NCBI RefSeq assembly: GCF_017877355.1
Contig: NZ_JAGIPR010000003.1
Span: forward strand, 310,001 to 374,000
Length of the DNA: 64,000 nucleotides
Direction of reading: 5' to 3'
Source: Chryseobacterium jejuense
GTDB lineage: Bacteria; Bacteroidota; Bacteroidia; Flavobacteriales; Weeksellaceae
This document shows, piece by piece, positions 19,900 through 29,755 of this stretch; position 1 is the stretch's first letter; every line of letters begins with the position of its first letter. The notes beneath the pieces are model-generated. The model saw only the letters and a list, made by a program, of their open reading frames with translations, was not told the origin of the DNA and made no database searches. Both the position numbers and the translations under genes were made by a program.

Positions 19900-21228
19900 T
19901 TATCTTTTTAATTCAAAATCTTTATAAAATAATACTCCATATTGGTCAAGTATATGGGTTTTATTATTTTCTTCCTTTGCATTTCCTGTATCAATATAAT
20001 AGAGTGGGCGTTTTTTATGAATAATGTCTTCCTGATCCTCCGGGCTAAGATGCTTAACGATCTTGATATTTCCGTTTTTCTCAAAATTACCCATCAGTGA
20101 AATCTGTTCGGAAAAATTGCCTAAGTGAAAGATAGCAGGCTGATTTCCGGAGCGTATTTCGATTTCCCGGATCACATTTTTACAAAATGCTAATTCTTGG
20201 TCTTCATAGTCTTCATTGATAAATACACTTCCTGCAACCTGAATTTGTTTTGCCGTTACATGAATCAGAAAAGGAGACAGTAATAATGCAAATAGCATAG
20301 GTTTCATGAGCTTTTCATTCAGTATATATTGAAGGAGAATAAGGACAAAAGGTACTGACGGAATTAAATACCCTGCTTCCAATGGATATCTGATAAAGAA
20401 TGCCAGATTGGAAACAATCATTATCATACTGAACACAGCAAAATAGTTTTTATGTATGCTTTTTACTTTTTGATAACCGCCTTTAAAGCACTGTATGACT
20501 AAAGCCAGTATAATGGCCAGTATTCCCAAGGTTCCATATATGTATAATGTAGCCAGACTCAAAAGGCTTCCCAGGCTGACCTCTGAATCTCCATAGCTTT
20601 GCAGGAAATCAATACCATATTTTACAATAACGGGAGAAAAGAAAACACAGGTGAAAACACAGGTTAAGGAAGAGAATTGTAATGTTTTTTTTATGTCCTT
20701 TTGGAAACATGAATACAGAAGGAAAACAAAAGCCGGAAAGAAAATAATATTGTTGAATCTGGTACTTACCATAAGTCCAAATAGCAAAGCAGAAAACCAG
20801 AGGTTTTTTTTGAGGAGATGATAAACGCTTCCCAGTAAAAAGAATAAAGACCAGTTATATTCCATAGCGGTTGTACTGGTGAGGTAGATAACCGGAACAA
20901 AAGCCAATATGATAGAGATGAGAAAAGAAAGCTTTATGGAAAGAAAGTTTAAAATCTTAAAAAGGTATAAGGAGCATCCGGCTGTAAATAAAACTGACAG
21001 TAAATTGATGGCCCAATAAGGATAATGATAGACTAATGAATATAAAAATTCAGGAAATGGATATCCCGGAAAACGGGATACATTGTAAATATGATTTTCA
21101 GATAATATTTTTCCGGTATATACTTCTCTCCAGGCATCCAAATCAGCCCCCAGACTGTTAAAAATAAAAGGTAACCGTGATAAGAGTACAATGATTACGA
21201 TCATTATTTCCTTAAAATATTTTTTCAT
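19900..21228 (-). CDS. Polytopic GT-C type membrane glycosyltransferase-like protein
   Basis: With the start at ATG 21228 (MKKYFKEIMIVIIVLLSRLP) the protein has 442 residues and about ten hydrophobic segments, then a soluble C-terminal tail of ~100 residues. The first loop has LGADLDAWREVY, matching the acidic first-loop pattern of GT-C enzymes that use polyprenyl-phosphate sugars (ArnT/PMT/PIG-M-like). The upstream in-frame extension to 21285 is not hydrophobic and was left out. It probably transfers a sugar at the outer face of the inner membrane. The acceptor is unknown, and nothing next to it helps. Confidence 0.72.
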   Translation of the reverse strand: MKKYFKEIMIVIIVLLSRLPFIFNSLGADLDAWREVYTGKILSENHIYNVSRFPGYPFPEFLYSLVYHYPYWAINLLSVLFTAGCSLYLFKILNFLSIKLSFLISIILAFVPVIYLTSTTAMEYNWSLFFLLGSVYHLLKKNLWFSALLFGLMVSTRFNNIIFFPAFVFLLYSCFQKDIKKTLQFSSLTCVFTCVFFSPVIVKYGIDFLQSYGDSEVSLGSLLSLATLYIYGTLGILAIILALVIQCFKGGYQKVKSIHKNYFAVFSMIMIVSNLAFFIRYPLEAGYLIPSVPFVLILLQYILNEKLMKPMLFALLLSPFLIHVTAKQIQVAGSVFINEDYEDQELAFCKNVIREIEIRSGNQPAIFHLGNFSEQISLMGNFEKNGNIKIVKHLSPEDQEDIIHKKRPLYYIDTGNAKEENNKTHILDQYGVLFYKDFELKR

Positions 21229-21692
21229 GTTAATTACCCATTGTTTTGTGGTGCAAAATAAGTGCTTTTTAGTTAATAAATGCAAGGATCTTAATTTTTC
21301 CGTAGACGATGATAAATACTATCTGTGTTGATACTGGAATAAAAGTGTTACAAGAGGTCTTTCTGTAGTTTTTTTTATCCTGTTTCGTTGTTTTTTATAA
21401 TGTATTTCTTTTTTTTATGTCAAAAAAATTAACCTAAGTTGAGTTTTTGGTTAATTTTATTCTAAGTATTGCCATTTAAATAAGTGAAAATTCAATTGTT
21501 TTTGTTTTAAAATGAAGATAAATTGACTTTTTTATAAATAATTATTAAGTGTGTGAATTAAGATATAATCAGTAATTAAGGTATATTGTTGATATTTAAT
21601 ATATGAAAATGTATTTTTTTTCACTGATAAATGATTTTAGTATTAAAATTTTCATTAATTTCCGAATGAAAATTAATACATTTTTATTAACC
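21229..21692. other. AT-rich intergenic region with inverted repeat
   Basis: This stretch separates the divergent GT-C gene and the PKD surface-protein gene and should hold both promoters. AAAATTAACC at 21425-21434 pairs perfectly with GGTTAATTTT at 21449-21458 across a 14-nt loop. An open frame runs in from 21603, but its first 30 codons look non-coding. No other gene is seen. Confidence 0.5.
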
Positions 21693-24600
21693 ATGAAAAA
21701 CACTACTTACTTTAGTAGGCAGCACATCTTCAGATGGCTCCTGCTATGCTGGCTCCTGGTGCCTTGGGGGCTTCAAGCACAATCATCAACCCATGTTACC
21801 TGGGATTCTCAGGTCGGATGCCAGGTCTATCGGGGCGAAAAAGGCAATGGCGACAATTCGGTTGCTGCTGCAACCGTAGAGACTGGTACATGTATCCGTG
21901 TTTGTGAGAATACTAATGTGACCTATACAGTTCACGGATCTAACATTTTAAATGTACAATGGACATCCGCAGGAGGAACCGTACAAAGCGTTTCAGGTAC
22001 TGCTAATACAGAAGCTGTTATAGCCTGGGGAGCTGCAGGCGGAGGCTTTGTACATGCAGCTATTCAGTTTTTAGACGGAACAACTGAGAATCAAAATATT
22101 TGTATCGAGAAAATAAACAAACCGATTCCCAATTTTACGGTCCTCAATATGAAGGATCGAGTTTGTAAAAATACGGAGGTTCATTTTCAAAACCTTTCTC
22201 AGGCAAACGGAGGAAGTGATATTATCAATTATTTTTGGGATTTCGGGGATGGAACAACTTCCACAGCCTTTGAACCAACTCATACATATACTTCAGCAGC
22301 AGGGCTTACTGTTAGTTTGACCGTAACCAATAAATGTGGCTGTTCAGAAACCACTTATCAAAAACTGGAAATTCTGGAAGCACCGCCTGTACAGATTAAC
22401 TGTGCTTCCGTAGTGTGTGAAGGAAGTGTTGAAAAGTACAGTGTACAGAATGGATGCAAGGGAGACTGGAAAGTGATAGGTGGGACACTGCTAAATAATT
22501 ATGGAAACGAAATTGAAGTAAAATGGGATCATGTAGATCCGACGGATGGCTTTGGATACGTAATGTACAAATCAGAGTGTGGTTGTCCAGAGTGGACTAC
22601 TGTTAAAATTCCTGTAATTTTAAAAGCTGCAAACATTAAAGGACAGGATGTAGTATGTACTGGTAAACAATATACATATTCACTTCCTCAGTGGCCAACT
22701 ACTAGTTTTGACTGGGATGTAACAGGTCCTGGAGTAGGGGAATTGACGTATAACCAACAAAGAAATGAGATCCTTTTCAAGGCAACAGTACCAGGTACTT
22801 ATACTTTGACAAGTAAATATTCCAATACATTAATGTTATGTGGTGGAGAAGCTGTTAAAACAATTGTTGTAGAGGAGCCGGTAACAATAACAGGAGGATC
22901 TCCTGAGGTTTGTGTAGGAACATCTCAGACATTTACTGTGGCATCTGGTGTTCCTTCTATCTGGAAAGTAACCTTAGGAAATACAGTAGTAAACCCACCG
23001 GCACCACCAAGTACATCTTTTACTTATAATTTTGCTGTAGCAGGTTCTTACATGATTACTGCAGTACGAACTGGTGGCGGTTGTGAGAGTAATGCTATAA
23101 TGACGAAGGTAATCCCGCCTCCGGCACCTCCGAAAGGAAGTATTGCTGGAGATCTCATAGTATGTGCAGGGAGACCTTATGTTTATACACTTTCCGGAAC
23201 TATACCACCGGGAGTGATTCCGGTATGGACTGTTACGAATGGAGTTATTCAGGGAAGTAATGCTGGTCAATCTGTAACGGTAGTGTTTAATTCTGGATTT
23301 ACATCTTTTGCTGTATCGGTTGCTTATAGAACCGCAGGTCCGGCAGGATGTCTTTCTCCGGCCATTACAAAAAAGGTAACACTGGTAGATCTTGAAAAAA
23401 TCACCCTTGTTAAGAATACAGGACCTTTCTGTCCAAGCAGCATACAGAAATTCAGTGCGAATCTGAACGGTATTGTTCCTGATTCAATGGAATGGAGTTT
23501 TGATGATCCTAATTTCGGAAGTTTCTCATCCGGACAGGGAACTGATAATGTTGTAGTAGGCATTAATGAAATATCAGGTGGAATATCTGAAACTAATCTT
23601 AAGCTTACCGTTATAAAATGCGGAAAAAAGAAAGTACTTATCATGAAGGTAAGAAAGTTGGTGCTTCCGGTGATAAACTTTACCAATGTAGGGAACATCT
23701 GTCTGGGGTCCAATCTTCAATTCACTATTGATCAGGGAAGCATTACTTCGGCAACCGGAGTGACGTTTACTTTTGCTAATAATAGTACCCATCCGGCAAC
23801 ATTTGATTCGTCGGGGGTATATACTTTTTCAAATAACGGATATATCCAGAATAATACTGGAGGGAATATTTCTCAACAGGTAACAGTAAGCTATACAGGA
23901 ACTAACGGATGTAATTATAAACCTACAGTAACTGCTAACTTCATCGTACTTCCGGAGACAATCATTACAGTTTCACCGGTATACAATCTTGAAGTTTGTG
24001 ATGACTATCCTTTACAGCCTTATGTACTAACAGCTAACAGCTCTACAGGGCTTACTAATATTGTAGAATGGCAATGGTTTAGGAATGGTGCTCCATTAGC
24101 AGGATTTAATACCAATTCATATACCTTATCAGGAACTGGTCTTGCCGGAACCTATCAGGTAAGAGCTAAGGATATCAATAACTGCTATGTTTACTCACAG
24201 GAGATTAAAGTAAACAATTCTTGTCCAACAGGTAATAACTGTACAACACCTCCTGTAGTTTACTTTGCTCCACAATGGACAGGTTGTAATACAATTAGCG
24301 TGGATAGTTTTAGCGTGAATAATCCTCCGAATGAAATTCAGTGGCTGTCTAACGATGTACTTACTTTAGTGAGTGGGCAGGGAACAACTACACCTGTATT
24401 TCAAACTGATCTTGCGGGAGCACATATTGTAAGTGTACGTTTAAGATATGGTACATGTTGGTATTCTGCAAGTTTTGAAGTTCGTAAAAACTATGAGCCT
24501 AAATTCAATATCGCACAGACTTGTAGTGGTAATGGATATAATGTAGCCCTGTATAATACCTCTACGATATTTGGAATTGATCCGAATTCTATTGTTTATA

Positions 24601-26615
24601 CATTCAGTGCACCAGGACTACCTACTCAGACTGGGCAGACGGCTAATTACAATAATTTGGCACCAGGTACCTATACGTTTACAATGACGATGTCAGTACC
24701 ATGGTCACTTTATCCACCATGTACAATCACGAAGACAATCACGCTGGCACCAGTGCCAAATCCGAATTTCCTCATTGCAGATACTGCATGTAAAGGAGAG
24801 GTGCTTGGTCTTACTCCTATGACGTATGTGCCAGGAAATACATATACATGGTATTTTGATGGAACATCATTCATCACTACACAACAGTATGCATCTGTAA
24901 CATTTAATACTGCTGGTCCGAAGACTATAAAATTAGAGGTAAAAACTCCGCAAGGATGTGTTTATACTTCAGGAACAGCTAATATTTTGATAAAAGAAGC
25001 TAATTTTAATGGAACAATTGTTCCAGGCAATGCCGTAGCATGTGCAGGTAATCCTCCAGCTATTGTATTCACACCATCAGCGGGATCTGCAGTTCCTTCA
25101 GGATATATCTGGATGAACGGTTCTCAGCAGGTATCGGGAGCGCCTAATTCAGCAACTTTTGTTCCGTTGCAGTCCGGAAGTTATTGGCCGGTATTGATAT
25201 CAGCAGATGGCTGTAGAACAAATGCAATGAGTTTCATTCCGGCAGCTGTAACATTGAAAACAGCTCCGTATGTGAACATCTCGGGACAGAGCAATGTATG
25301 TTTGGGAAGTTCCGCAACACTTAATGGTATTGTAACTGATAATACGCTGGAGTATCAATGGAAGAAAAACGGTACTGCAGTAACAGGATGGAATAATACT
25401 TTTCCAATCGTATTTAATACAGGCTTATTAACAACAGCAGGTACTTATACCTTTACTTTAGAGGTACGGGTTCCGGGAGCAGCAGGTTGTACTTCATCTA
25501 AGAACTTTATCATTACAGTGAGTAACCCACCAACAGCTCCTACAGTAACATATACTCAGATAGGATGCCAGCCTTATAAAATTCAACTTACAGCATCCGG
25601 ACCGGCTAATGGAGAATACAACTGGAGTAATGGAATGACAGGACAAAGCATTATTGTAGGTGAAGGAGGAGTGTATAAAGTGATATATACGGCTCCAAGC
25701 GGATGTAAAGTAGAAAGTGAAATAGCTGTACCATTGAGCATTGAGAGTCTTATGTGGGTGTTCCCTACAGGTTGTTATGATTACTGTAGAGCAAAAGAGC
25801 GCTATGTATTGGGACCAAAAGGGACCTTCGATTATCACCAATGGGAACTATTTGGAACATCGCTCCAAAATGGAACTAATGATATTATTTATCCGTTCTA
25901 TAATATTAATAGTCCAGGAACTTATAGACTGAAAATTGAACAGAACATGCCATCAGGACAAAAATGTGAATTCTTTTCAGGACCATTGAACTATTATCCA
26001 GGTAAAGATTGCGGTATAGAAACACAATGTAACTTTGAAGTTAAAATTACTTCATTCAAATGGGATGGAGATCATTATAATGTTCATGGAATTATAATCA
26101 ATACAGGAAGCCAGCCGGCAATGTTTAATATTTCAAGTTTTAACGGATATGGAACTTATTTCCCATCTATGATTACAATTCCGGCAGGAGGAACATATGA
26201 TATGAATACCAATCCATTGACATTCTATCCGAATGCCAGCTTCCCTGGAGGAAATGATGTGATCTTATTCTTAGGACAGGATGATTGTAAGTTTATTGGT
26301 GAGCCAGAAATTATAGGTAAATCTGTTTTTGCGAAGACAGGAAATACACCAAGTCTTACTACGGATTCTACTCTGAAGTTGATGCCAAATCCAGCTAAGG
26401 ATGTAGTGAAGGTTTCGTATAATACCGGTAATGAGAAATTGCTGGCAACACAGATCAAGGTTTTTGATACCATGGGTAATGTCAAATTCCATAAGGAACT
26501 GAAATCATCTTCAGGAGAAGTGAGTGTAGATGTTTCCAACTGGTTGCAAAGTACTTATATTGTTATTGTACAGGCAGGAGAAAAATCATTGCAAGGCAAA
26601 TTGATTAAAAATTAA
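21693..26615 (+). CDS. Giant PKD/Ig-like repeat surface protein with T9SS sorting domain
   Basis: I start at ATG 21693, giving MKNTTYFSRQHIFRWLLLCW and a signal peptide ending at GLQAQ. The ORF is open from 21603, but the first 30 residues look spurious. The ~1640-aa chain is a series of PKD/Ig-like beta modules; a clear PKD core YFWDFGDGTTS lies near residue 180. Many modules begin with a Cys after a V or I, such as VCVGTSQTF, suggesting disulfide-stabilised repeats. The last ~80 residues start LKLMPNPAKDVVKVSY and end with GKLIKN, a type A T9SS sorting signal. It is probably exported across the outer membrane and anchored as an adhesin or surface-layer protein. A strong terminator follows. 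Confidence 0.9.
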   Translation: MKNTTYFSRQHIFRWLLLCWLLVPWGLQAQSSTHVTWDSQVGCQVYRGEKGNGDNSVAAATVETGTCIRVCENTNVTYTVHGSNILNVQWTSAGGTVQSVSGTANTEAVIAWGAAGGGFVHAAIQFLDGTTENQNICIEKINKPIPNFTVLNMKDRVCKNTEVHFQNLSQANGGSDIINYFWDFGDGTTSTAFEPTHTYTSAAGLTVSLTVTNKCGCSETTYQKLEILEAPPVQINCASVVCEGSVEKYSVQNGCKGDWKVIGGTLLNNYGNEIEVKWDHVDPTDGFGYVMYKSECGCPEWTTVKIPVILKAANIKGQDVVCTGKQYTYSLPQWPTTSFDWDVTGPGVGELTYNQQRNEILFKATVPGTYTLTSKYSNTLMLCGGEAVKTIVVEEPVTITGGSPEVCVGTSQTFTVASGVPSIWKVTLGNTVVNPPAPPSTSFTYNFAVAGSYMITAVRTGGGCESNAIMTKVIPPPAPPKGSIAGDLIVCAGRPYVYTLSGTIPPGVIPVWTVTNGVIQGSNAGQSVTVVFNSGFTSFAVSVAYRTAGPAGCLSPAITKKVTLVDLEKITLVKNTGPFCPSSIQKFSANLNGIVPDSMEWSFDDPNFGSFSSGQGTDNVVVGINEISGGISETNLKLTVIKCGKKKVLIMKVRKLVLPVINFTNVGNICLGSNLQFTIDQGSITSATGVTFTFANNSTHPATFDSSGVYTFSNNGYIQNNTGGNISQQVTVSYTGTNGCNYKPTVTANFIVLPETIITVSPVYNLEVCDDYPLQPYVLTANSSTGLTNIVEWQWFRNGAPLAGFNTNSYTLSGTGLAGTYQVRAKDINNCYVYSQEIKVNNSCPTGNNCTTPPVVYFAPQWTGCNTISVDSFSVNNPPNEIQWLSNDVLTLVSGQGTTTPVFQTDLAGAHIVSVRLRYGTCWYSASFEVRKNYEPKFNIAQTCSGNGYNVALYNTSTIFGIDPNSIVYTFSAPGLPTQTGQTANYNNLAPGTYTFTMTMSVPWSLYPPCTITKTITLAPVPNPNFLIADTACKGEVLGLTPMTYVPGNTYTWYFDGTSFITTQQYASVTFNTAGPKTIKLEVKTPQGCVYTSGTANILIKEANFNGTIVPGNAVACAGNPPAIVFTPSAGSAVPSGYIWMNGSQQVSGAPNSATFVPLQSGSYWPVLISADGCRTNAMSFIPAAVTLKTAPYVNISGQSNVCLGSSATLNGIVTDNTLEYQWKKNGTAVTGWNNTFPIVFNTGLLTTAGTYTFTLEVRVPGAAGCTSSKNFIITVSNPPTAPTVTYTQIGCQPYKIQLTASGPANGEYNWSNGMTGQSIIVGEGGVYKVIYTAPSGCKVESEIAVPLSIESLMWVFPTGCYDYCRAKERYVLGPKGTFDYHQWELFGTSLQNGTNDIIYPFYNINSPGTYRLKIEQNMPSGQKCEFFSGPLNYYPGKDCGIETQCNFEVKITSFKWDGDHYNVHGIIINTGSQPAMFNISSFNGYGTYFPSMITIPAGGTYDMNTNPLTFYPNASFPGGNDVILFLGQDDCKFIGEPEIIGKSVFAKTGNTPSLTTDSTLKLMPNPAKDVVKVSYNTGNEKLLATQIKVFDTMGNVKFHKELKSSSGEVSVDVSNWLQSTYIVIVQAGEKSLQGKLIKN

Positions 26616-26636
26616 TTCATACTTCATTTTAATAAG

Positions 26637-26667
26637 CAGTGTTCTCTTCGGAGAACACTGTTTTTTT
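26637..26667 (+). terminator. Intrinsic terminator of the PKD/T9SS gene
   Basis: A perfect 10-bp stem, CAGTGTTCTC and GAGAACACTG, with a TTCG tetraloop is followed by seven T residues. It starts 22 bp after the stop codon. Confidence 0.93.
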
Positions 26668-26734
26668 ATATAATAAGATCGTTCAATAGAGTATGCTGCT
26701 TTAGACTGACTTAATAGCCTTATTGTTATCACTG

Positions 26735-26790
26735 TTTCATTCTGAGCATGGAGAAGAATCTGTGTTATGTATGAGATTTCTCCTTCACCG
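26735..26790. repeat. Flavobacterial 'CATTCTGAG...GAAGAATCT' intergenic repeat with hairpin
   Basis: The stretch TTCATTCTGAGCATGGAG followed by AAGAATCT resembles a widespread Bacteroidota intergenic repeat. GGAGAAGAATCT (26750-26761) pairs, with one bulge or two, with AGATTTCTCC (26774-26783). Confidence 0.45.
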
Positions 26791-26880
26791 GAAATCGAAG
26801 ATTATCTCCTTTTCAGTCGATAAATAGTATTTCGGCGGAGCCAATGATAGTGATGTAAAATGCTATATAATTGTCATAAA

Positions 26881-27690
26881 TTAATACATATCTTCACTGT
26901 AGACCTGTCTTCCAAGGTAGAAAAGTTCATGTTTTCTGAGGTTCATATTATCCTCAAAAATATCATGAACAAAGCGAACCAACTCATTTACTTTTTCCTT
27001 TTGGGTAATTCTGATGCGAGACTCAAAATTGGAGGTAAATCCGCTCTTTGTGTAGTTCAATGATCCAAGATAGGCTACTTTTCTATCGATTATGTAAATC
27101 TTGGAGTGCAGAAACTTATTGTCATAGCGGTTATTTCTGATGTATTTGAAATTCAAATTTTCAGAGTAATGATAGGTGTAAATCTCCATTTTTTCAACTT
27201 CTGTTTTCTTTTCCCAGCATCTGAAGAATCCATACAGAGAGGCGATAGCAATCAAAAGAGCAACGAAATTATTGGAATTGGTAAAATCATCAACAAGATG
27301 AATCCCGAAATAAATGAGGGCAAAAATTCCCAGGCAAAACAGCACAATAGAAGATAAAAAGAAAAGACTTTTCAGACTTTCCCTTTTCTCTTTTTTCTTT
27401 ACATCTGTTACCCGGTTCTGATGGATCAGTTTTCGTAATATACTTCCGTATTGCTCAGGTCGCAGATCACTGAATGCCAATCTCACATTGATATTTCTGT
27501 TCTTCAGCATCAGAAGATCATCCAGCTTTACTTCATCAATATAAGGGGAAATGATGAGAACTTCTGCCTGCGCATTCAGAATGTCATTATTCAGTTGATT
27601 GCCTGCATTTTGTCCTACAAACACTTCAACTCCTTCACTGTTTTCAGTATCAATTTTAAAATAATATTTTTGCCTTTCCTTATAATACAC
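26881..27690 (-). CDS. Phospholipase-D-fold protein interrupted by a transmembrane hairpin
   Basis: A 269-aa protein. The N-terminal part (20-100) matches a PLD-like lobe (ILNAQAEVLIISPYID). Two hydrophobic segments lie at about 108-130 and 140-158. The C-terminal lobe holds one HKD motif, HSKIYIID followed by GSLNYTKSGF near residues 195-220. PLDc_2-type proteins are nucleases or phospholipases that need two HKD motifs, often by dimerisation, and only one full HKD is present here. The membrane hairpin between lobes would tether it to the inner membrane. It could be a membrane-bound nuclease/phospholipase, possibly in defence, but no partner gene is adjacent. Confidence 0.7.
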   Translation of the reverse strand: MYYKERQKYYFKIDTENSEGVEVFVGQNAGNQLNNDILNAQAEVLIISPYIDEVKLDDLLMLKNRNINVRLAFSDLRPEQYGSILRKLIHQNRVTDVKKKEKRESLKSLFFLSSIVLFCLGIFALIYFGIHLVDDFTNSNNFVALLIAIASLYGFFRCWEKKTEVEKMEIYTYHYSENLNFKYIRNNRYDNKFLHSKIYIIDRKVAYLGSLNYTKSGFTSNFESRIRITQKEKVNELVRFVHDIFEDNMNLRKHELFYLGRQVYSEDMY

Positions 27691-28220
27691 GTTTGATGTT
27701 CTTAAATAGTGTTGAAAATTATAATGTTTCCTGGGAGATCCGTTTCTTTAACATCAAGACTTGGAACAAACCGGAACTTACTTAAGTTTGTAATGTAGGC
27801 GCCAAATTTACGGTTCTTTTTATTGTCTGCTTTATGGGAAAGCATAAAAAAACTGATATCTCTTTTATATCAGTCTCCTACAATATTTTAAAGGGAGTTT
27901 TTAATTTTTTTTAAAGGGAATAATTCATATTATTGGTGGCCTTCACTGTTCTCCGGTTTTTGAAAGAAAATAAGAAAATGGGGTATCATAAAGGAAATCT
28001 TCTATGTTTGAAAAAACTTCTGTAAGTTATACTTCTTTTTATCTGTTAAGGAGCATTGGCAGACATGATAAAAGAGTCTTTGTATTATATTCAGGGGCTG
28101 TGTTTGAAAATGATATCGTATCATAGCCATATTAGATGACAGTTGTTGTAATTGCTGGCAGTTTAGCTGTCGGATATTTTGTATTTTCGTGTATAGTAAA
28201 ACAGTTTAATTCCAAACAGA
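27691..28220. other. Intergenic region, small hairpin
   Basis: About 530 bp without a credible ORF. CTGATAT (27853-27859) pairs with ATATCAG (27867-27873); read on the minus strand it is followed by a run of T, a terminator-like shape with no gene in front of it. The rest is promoter space for the divergent genes on both sides. Confidence 0.4.
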
Positions 28221-28811
28221 ATGGCAATGGGAATAACCAATACAAGACAGGAGATCTACATCAATACAAAAGCAGAATGGAGGCAGTGGTTGGATGATTT
28301 TCATCAATCCGAGCAATCAGTCTGGGTTATTTGTAATACCCAAAAATCCGGCTTACCTGTAGTAGGATGGAGTGAACTGGTTGACGAAGCCCTTTGCTTT
28401 GGCTGGATAGACAGTACGAGAAAGACTATTAACGAAAGGTCTTTCAAACAGTTGTTCAGTAGACGTAAACCTAACAGCACATGGTCCAGAATGAATAAAG
28501 AAAAAGTACAACGGCTTATAGAGGATAAGCTGATGAGAGAGGCCGGCCATGAATGTATAAGAATTGCAAAGGAAAATGGTTCCTGGGTGATCCTTGATAG
28601 TGTGGAAGATCTTACAGTGCCGGAAGATCTCAGTGAAGCTTTTAAAAGGTATGCAGGTTCAGAGGAGTATTTTCAAAGTTTAAGCAAATCGATGAAAAAG
28701 ATGATGCTTCAGTGGATTGTTCTTGCAAAACGTCCGGAAACCCGGAAGAAACGTATTGATGAAATTGTGGAACATGCTGCGCAGGCAAAGAAACCAAAGC
28801 ATTTTTTGTAA
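28221..28811 (+). CDS. YdeI/OmpD-associated (OmdA) family protein
   Basis: A 196-aa protein with family blocks in order: WRQWLDDFHQSEQSVWV, VDEALCFGWIDSTRK, FSRRKPNSTWSRMN, and a basic C-terminal helical segment ETRKKRIDEIVEHAAQ. This is the full layout of YdeI/OmdA proteins, often named bacteriocin-protection proteins. The biochemical role is not established. An alternative start at the third residue is equally possible. It is monocistronic, with about 100 bp to the next gene. Confidence 0.85.
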   Translation: MAMGITNTRQEIYINTKAEWRQWLDDFHQSEQSVWVICNTQKSGLPVVGWSELVDEALCFGWIDSTRKTINERSFKQLFSRRKPNSTWSRMNKEKVQRLIEDKLMREAGHECIRIAKENGSWVILDSVEDLTVPEDLSEAFKRYAGSEEYFQSLSKSMKKMMLQWIVLAKRPETRKKRIDEIVEHAAQAKKPKHFL

Positions 28812-28916
28812 CGACTTTGACACATTTGGAGATTCTGGTTTCTGGATGATGAAGGTTAATAAAAGTGATTTCTTATTTTTGCAGAGAATAAATGACTAAG
28901 CAGTTTATTCTGAAAT

Positions 28917-29615
28917 ATGAACGATACATTTTCCGATAACCATCAAGTAGGAATAGTTTCTGCGTTTTCTGAACTCATGCATACTGATTTTCAGGGAGAT
29001 ATAAATGCCATGTGCTGGTACAGGAATTTAGGCGGAGATTTTAAAGAAATTGTTTCCAAGCTTCAGTTAAAAGAGAATATTACCGAAATTTCTACTGAAG
29101 ATCTTCTAGCATTGCAGCTATCGGAAGAAGGAAATGTTGCCAGAGAAATAATTTTAAATGATTTACAATTATTAACGGATTTCGGGGCATCACCCTCGCT
29201 CAATCTGCTTAAAAATTATGATCGGGACGAAGAATTTGATTTTATTTCAACCGATGTCTATTCGTACCATGTAGATCGTTCACCTATTGGAACAGATACT
29301 TTTTTATGCACTTATTATGGTGCCGCAAGTGATATATTGCCCAATAATCAGGCCGTACAAAAAATACAGGTTCCTGAGATCCGGGAAAAACTCAAAGAAT
29401 TACATGACGGACCTGAAGACGAGTTTGAAGATTTCTTGAAAGATTGTTTCTTCGATCTGCATTATCAGGCTAAACCTAATGCAGAATCCACAAATCTGGG
29501 ATTAGGACATCTCTGGCGACTGGCAGTAGATCATCCGGCGCAAAAAGTTTTACCTTGTGTGCACAGAGCTCCTGTTGAAAATGAAGGTGAATATCGTCTG
29601 CTTTTGATTTGTTAG
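28917..29615 (+). CDS. DUF1826-like protein
   Basis: A 232-aa soluble protein. The N-terminal half contains the tryptophan block NAMCWYRNLGGDF. The C-terminal half has the dense pattern FHxD-like YHVDRSP, LCTYYGAASDILPN, then W(R)LAVDHPAQKVLPCVHRAP. This order (W-R near the front, D near the middle, CTYxG, then H near the end) agrees with DUF1826 proteins as I remember them. No enzymatic function is known to me. The conserved H, D and C residues would suit metal binding, which is inference only. Confidence 0.65.
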   Translation: MNDTFSDNHQVGIVSAFSELMHTDFQGDINAMCWYRNLGGDFKEIVSKLQLKENITEISTEDLLALQLSEEGNVAREIILNDLQLLTDFGASPSLNLLKNYDRDEEFDFISTDVYSYHVDRSPIGTDTFLCTYYGAASDILPNNQAVQKIQVPEIREKLKELHDGPEDEFEDFLKDCFFDLHYQAKPNAESTNLGLGHLWRLAVDHPAQKVLPCVHRAPVENEGEYRLLLIC

Positions 29616-29755
29616 CCCATTTTGAGAATGTAATTTGTATGGACTGCAGTTTGACTTTTCGTTCAAAAGTAGTACCTTTAAAAGGTCTTATCCCTATTTT
29701 AGGGTCTTTTGACCCATACATTGATGTTGTAAACTGTATTGAATTTTGATGACTA

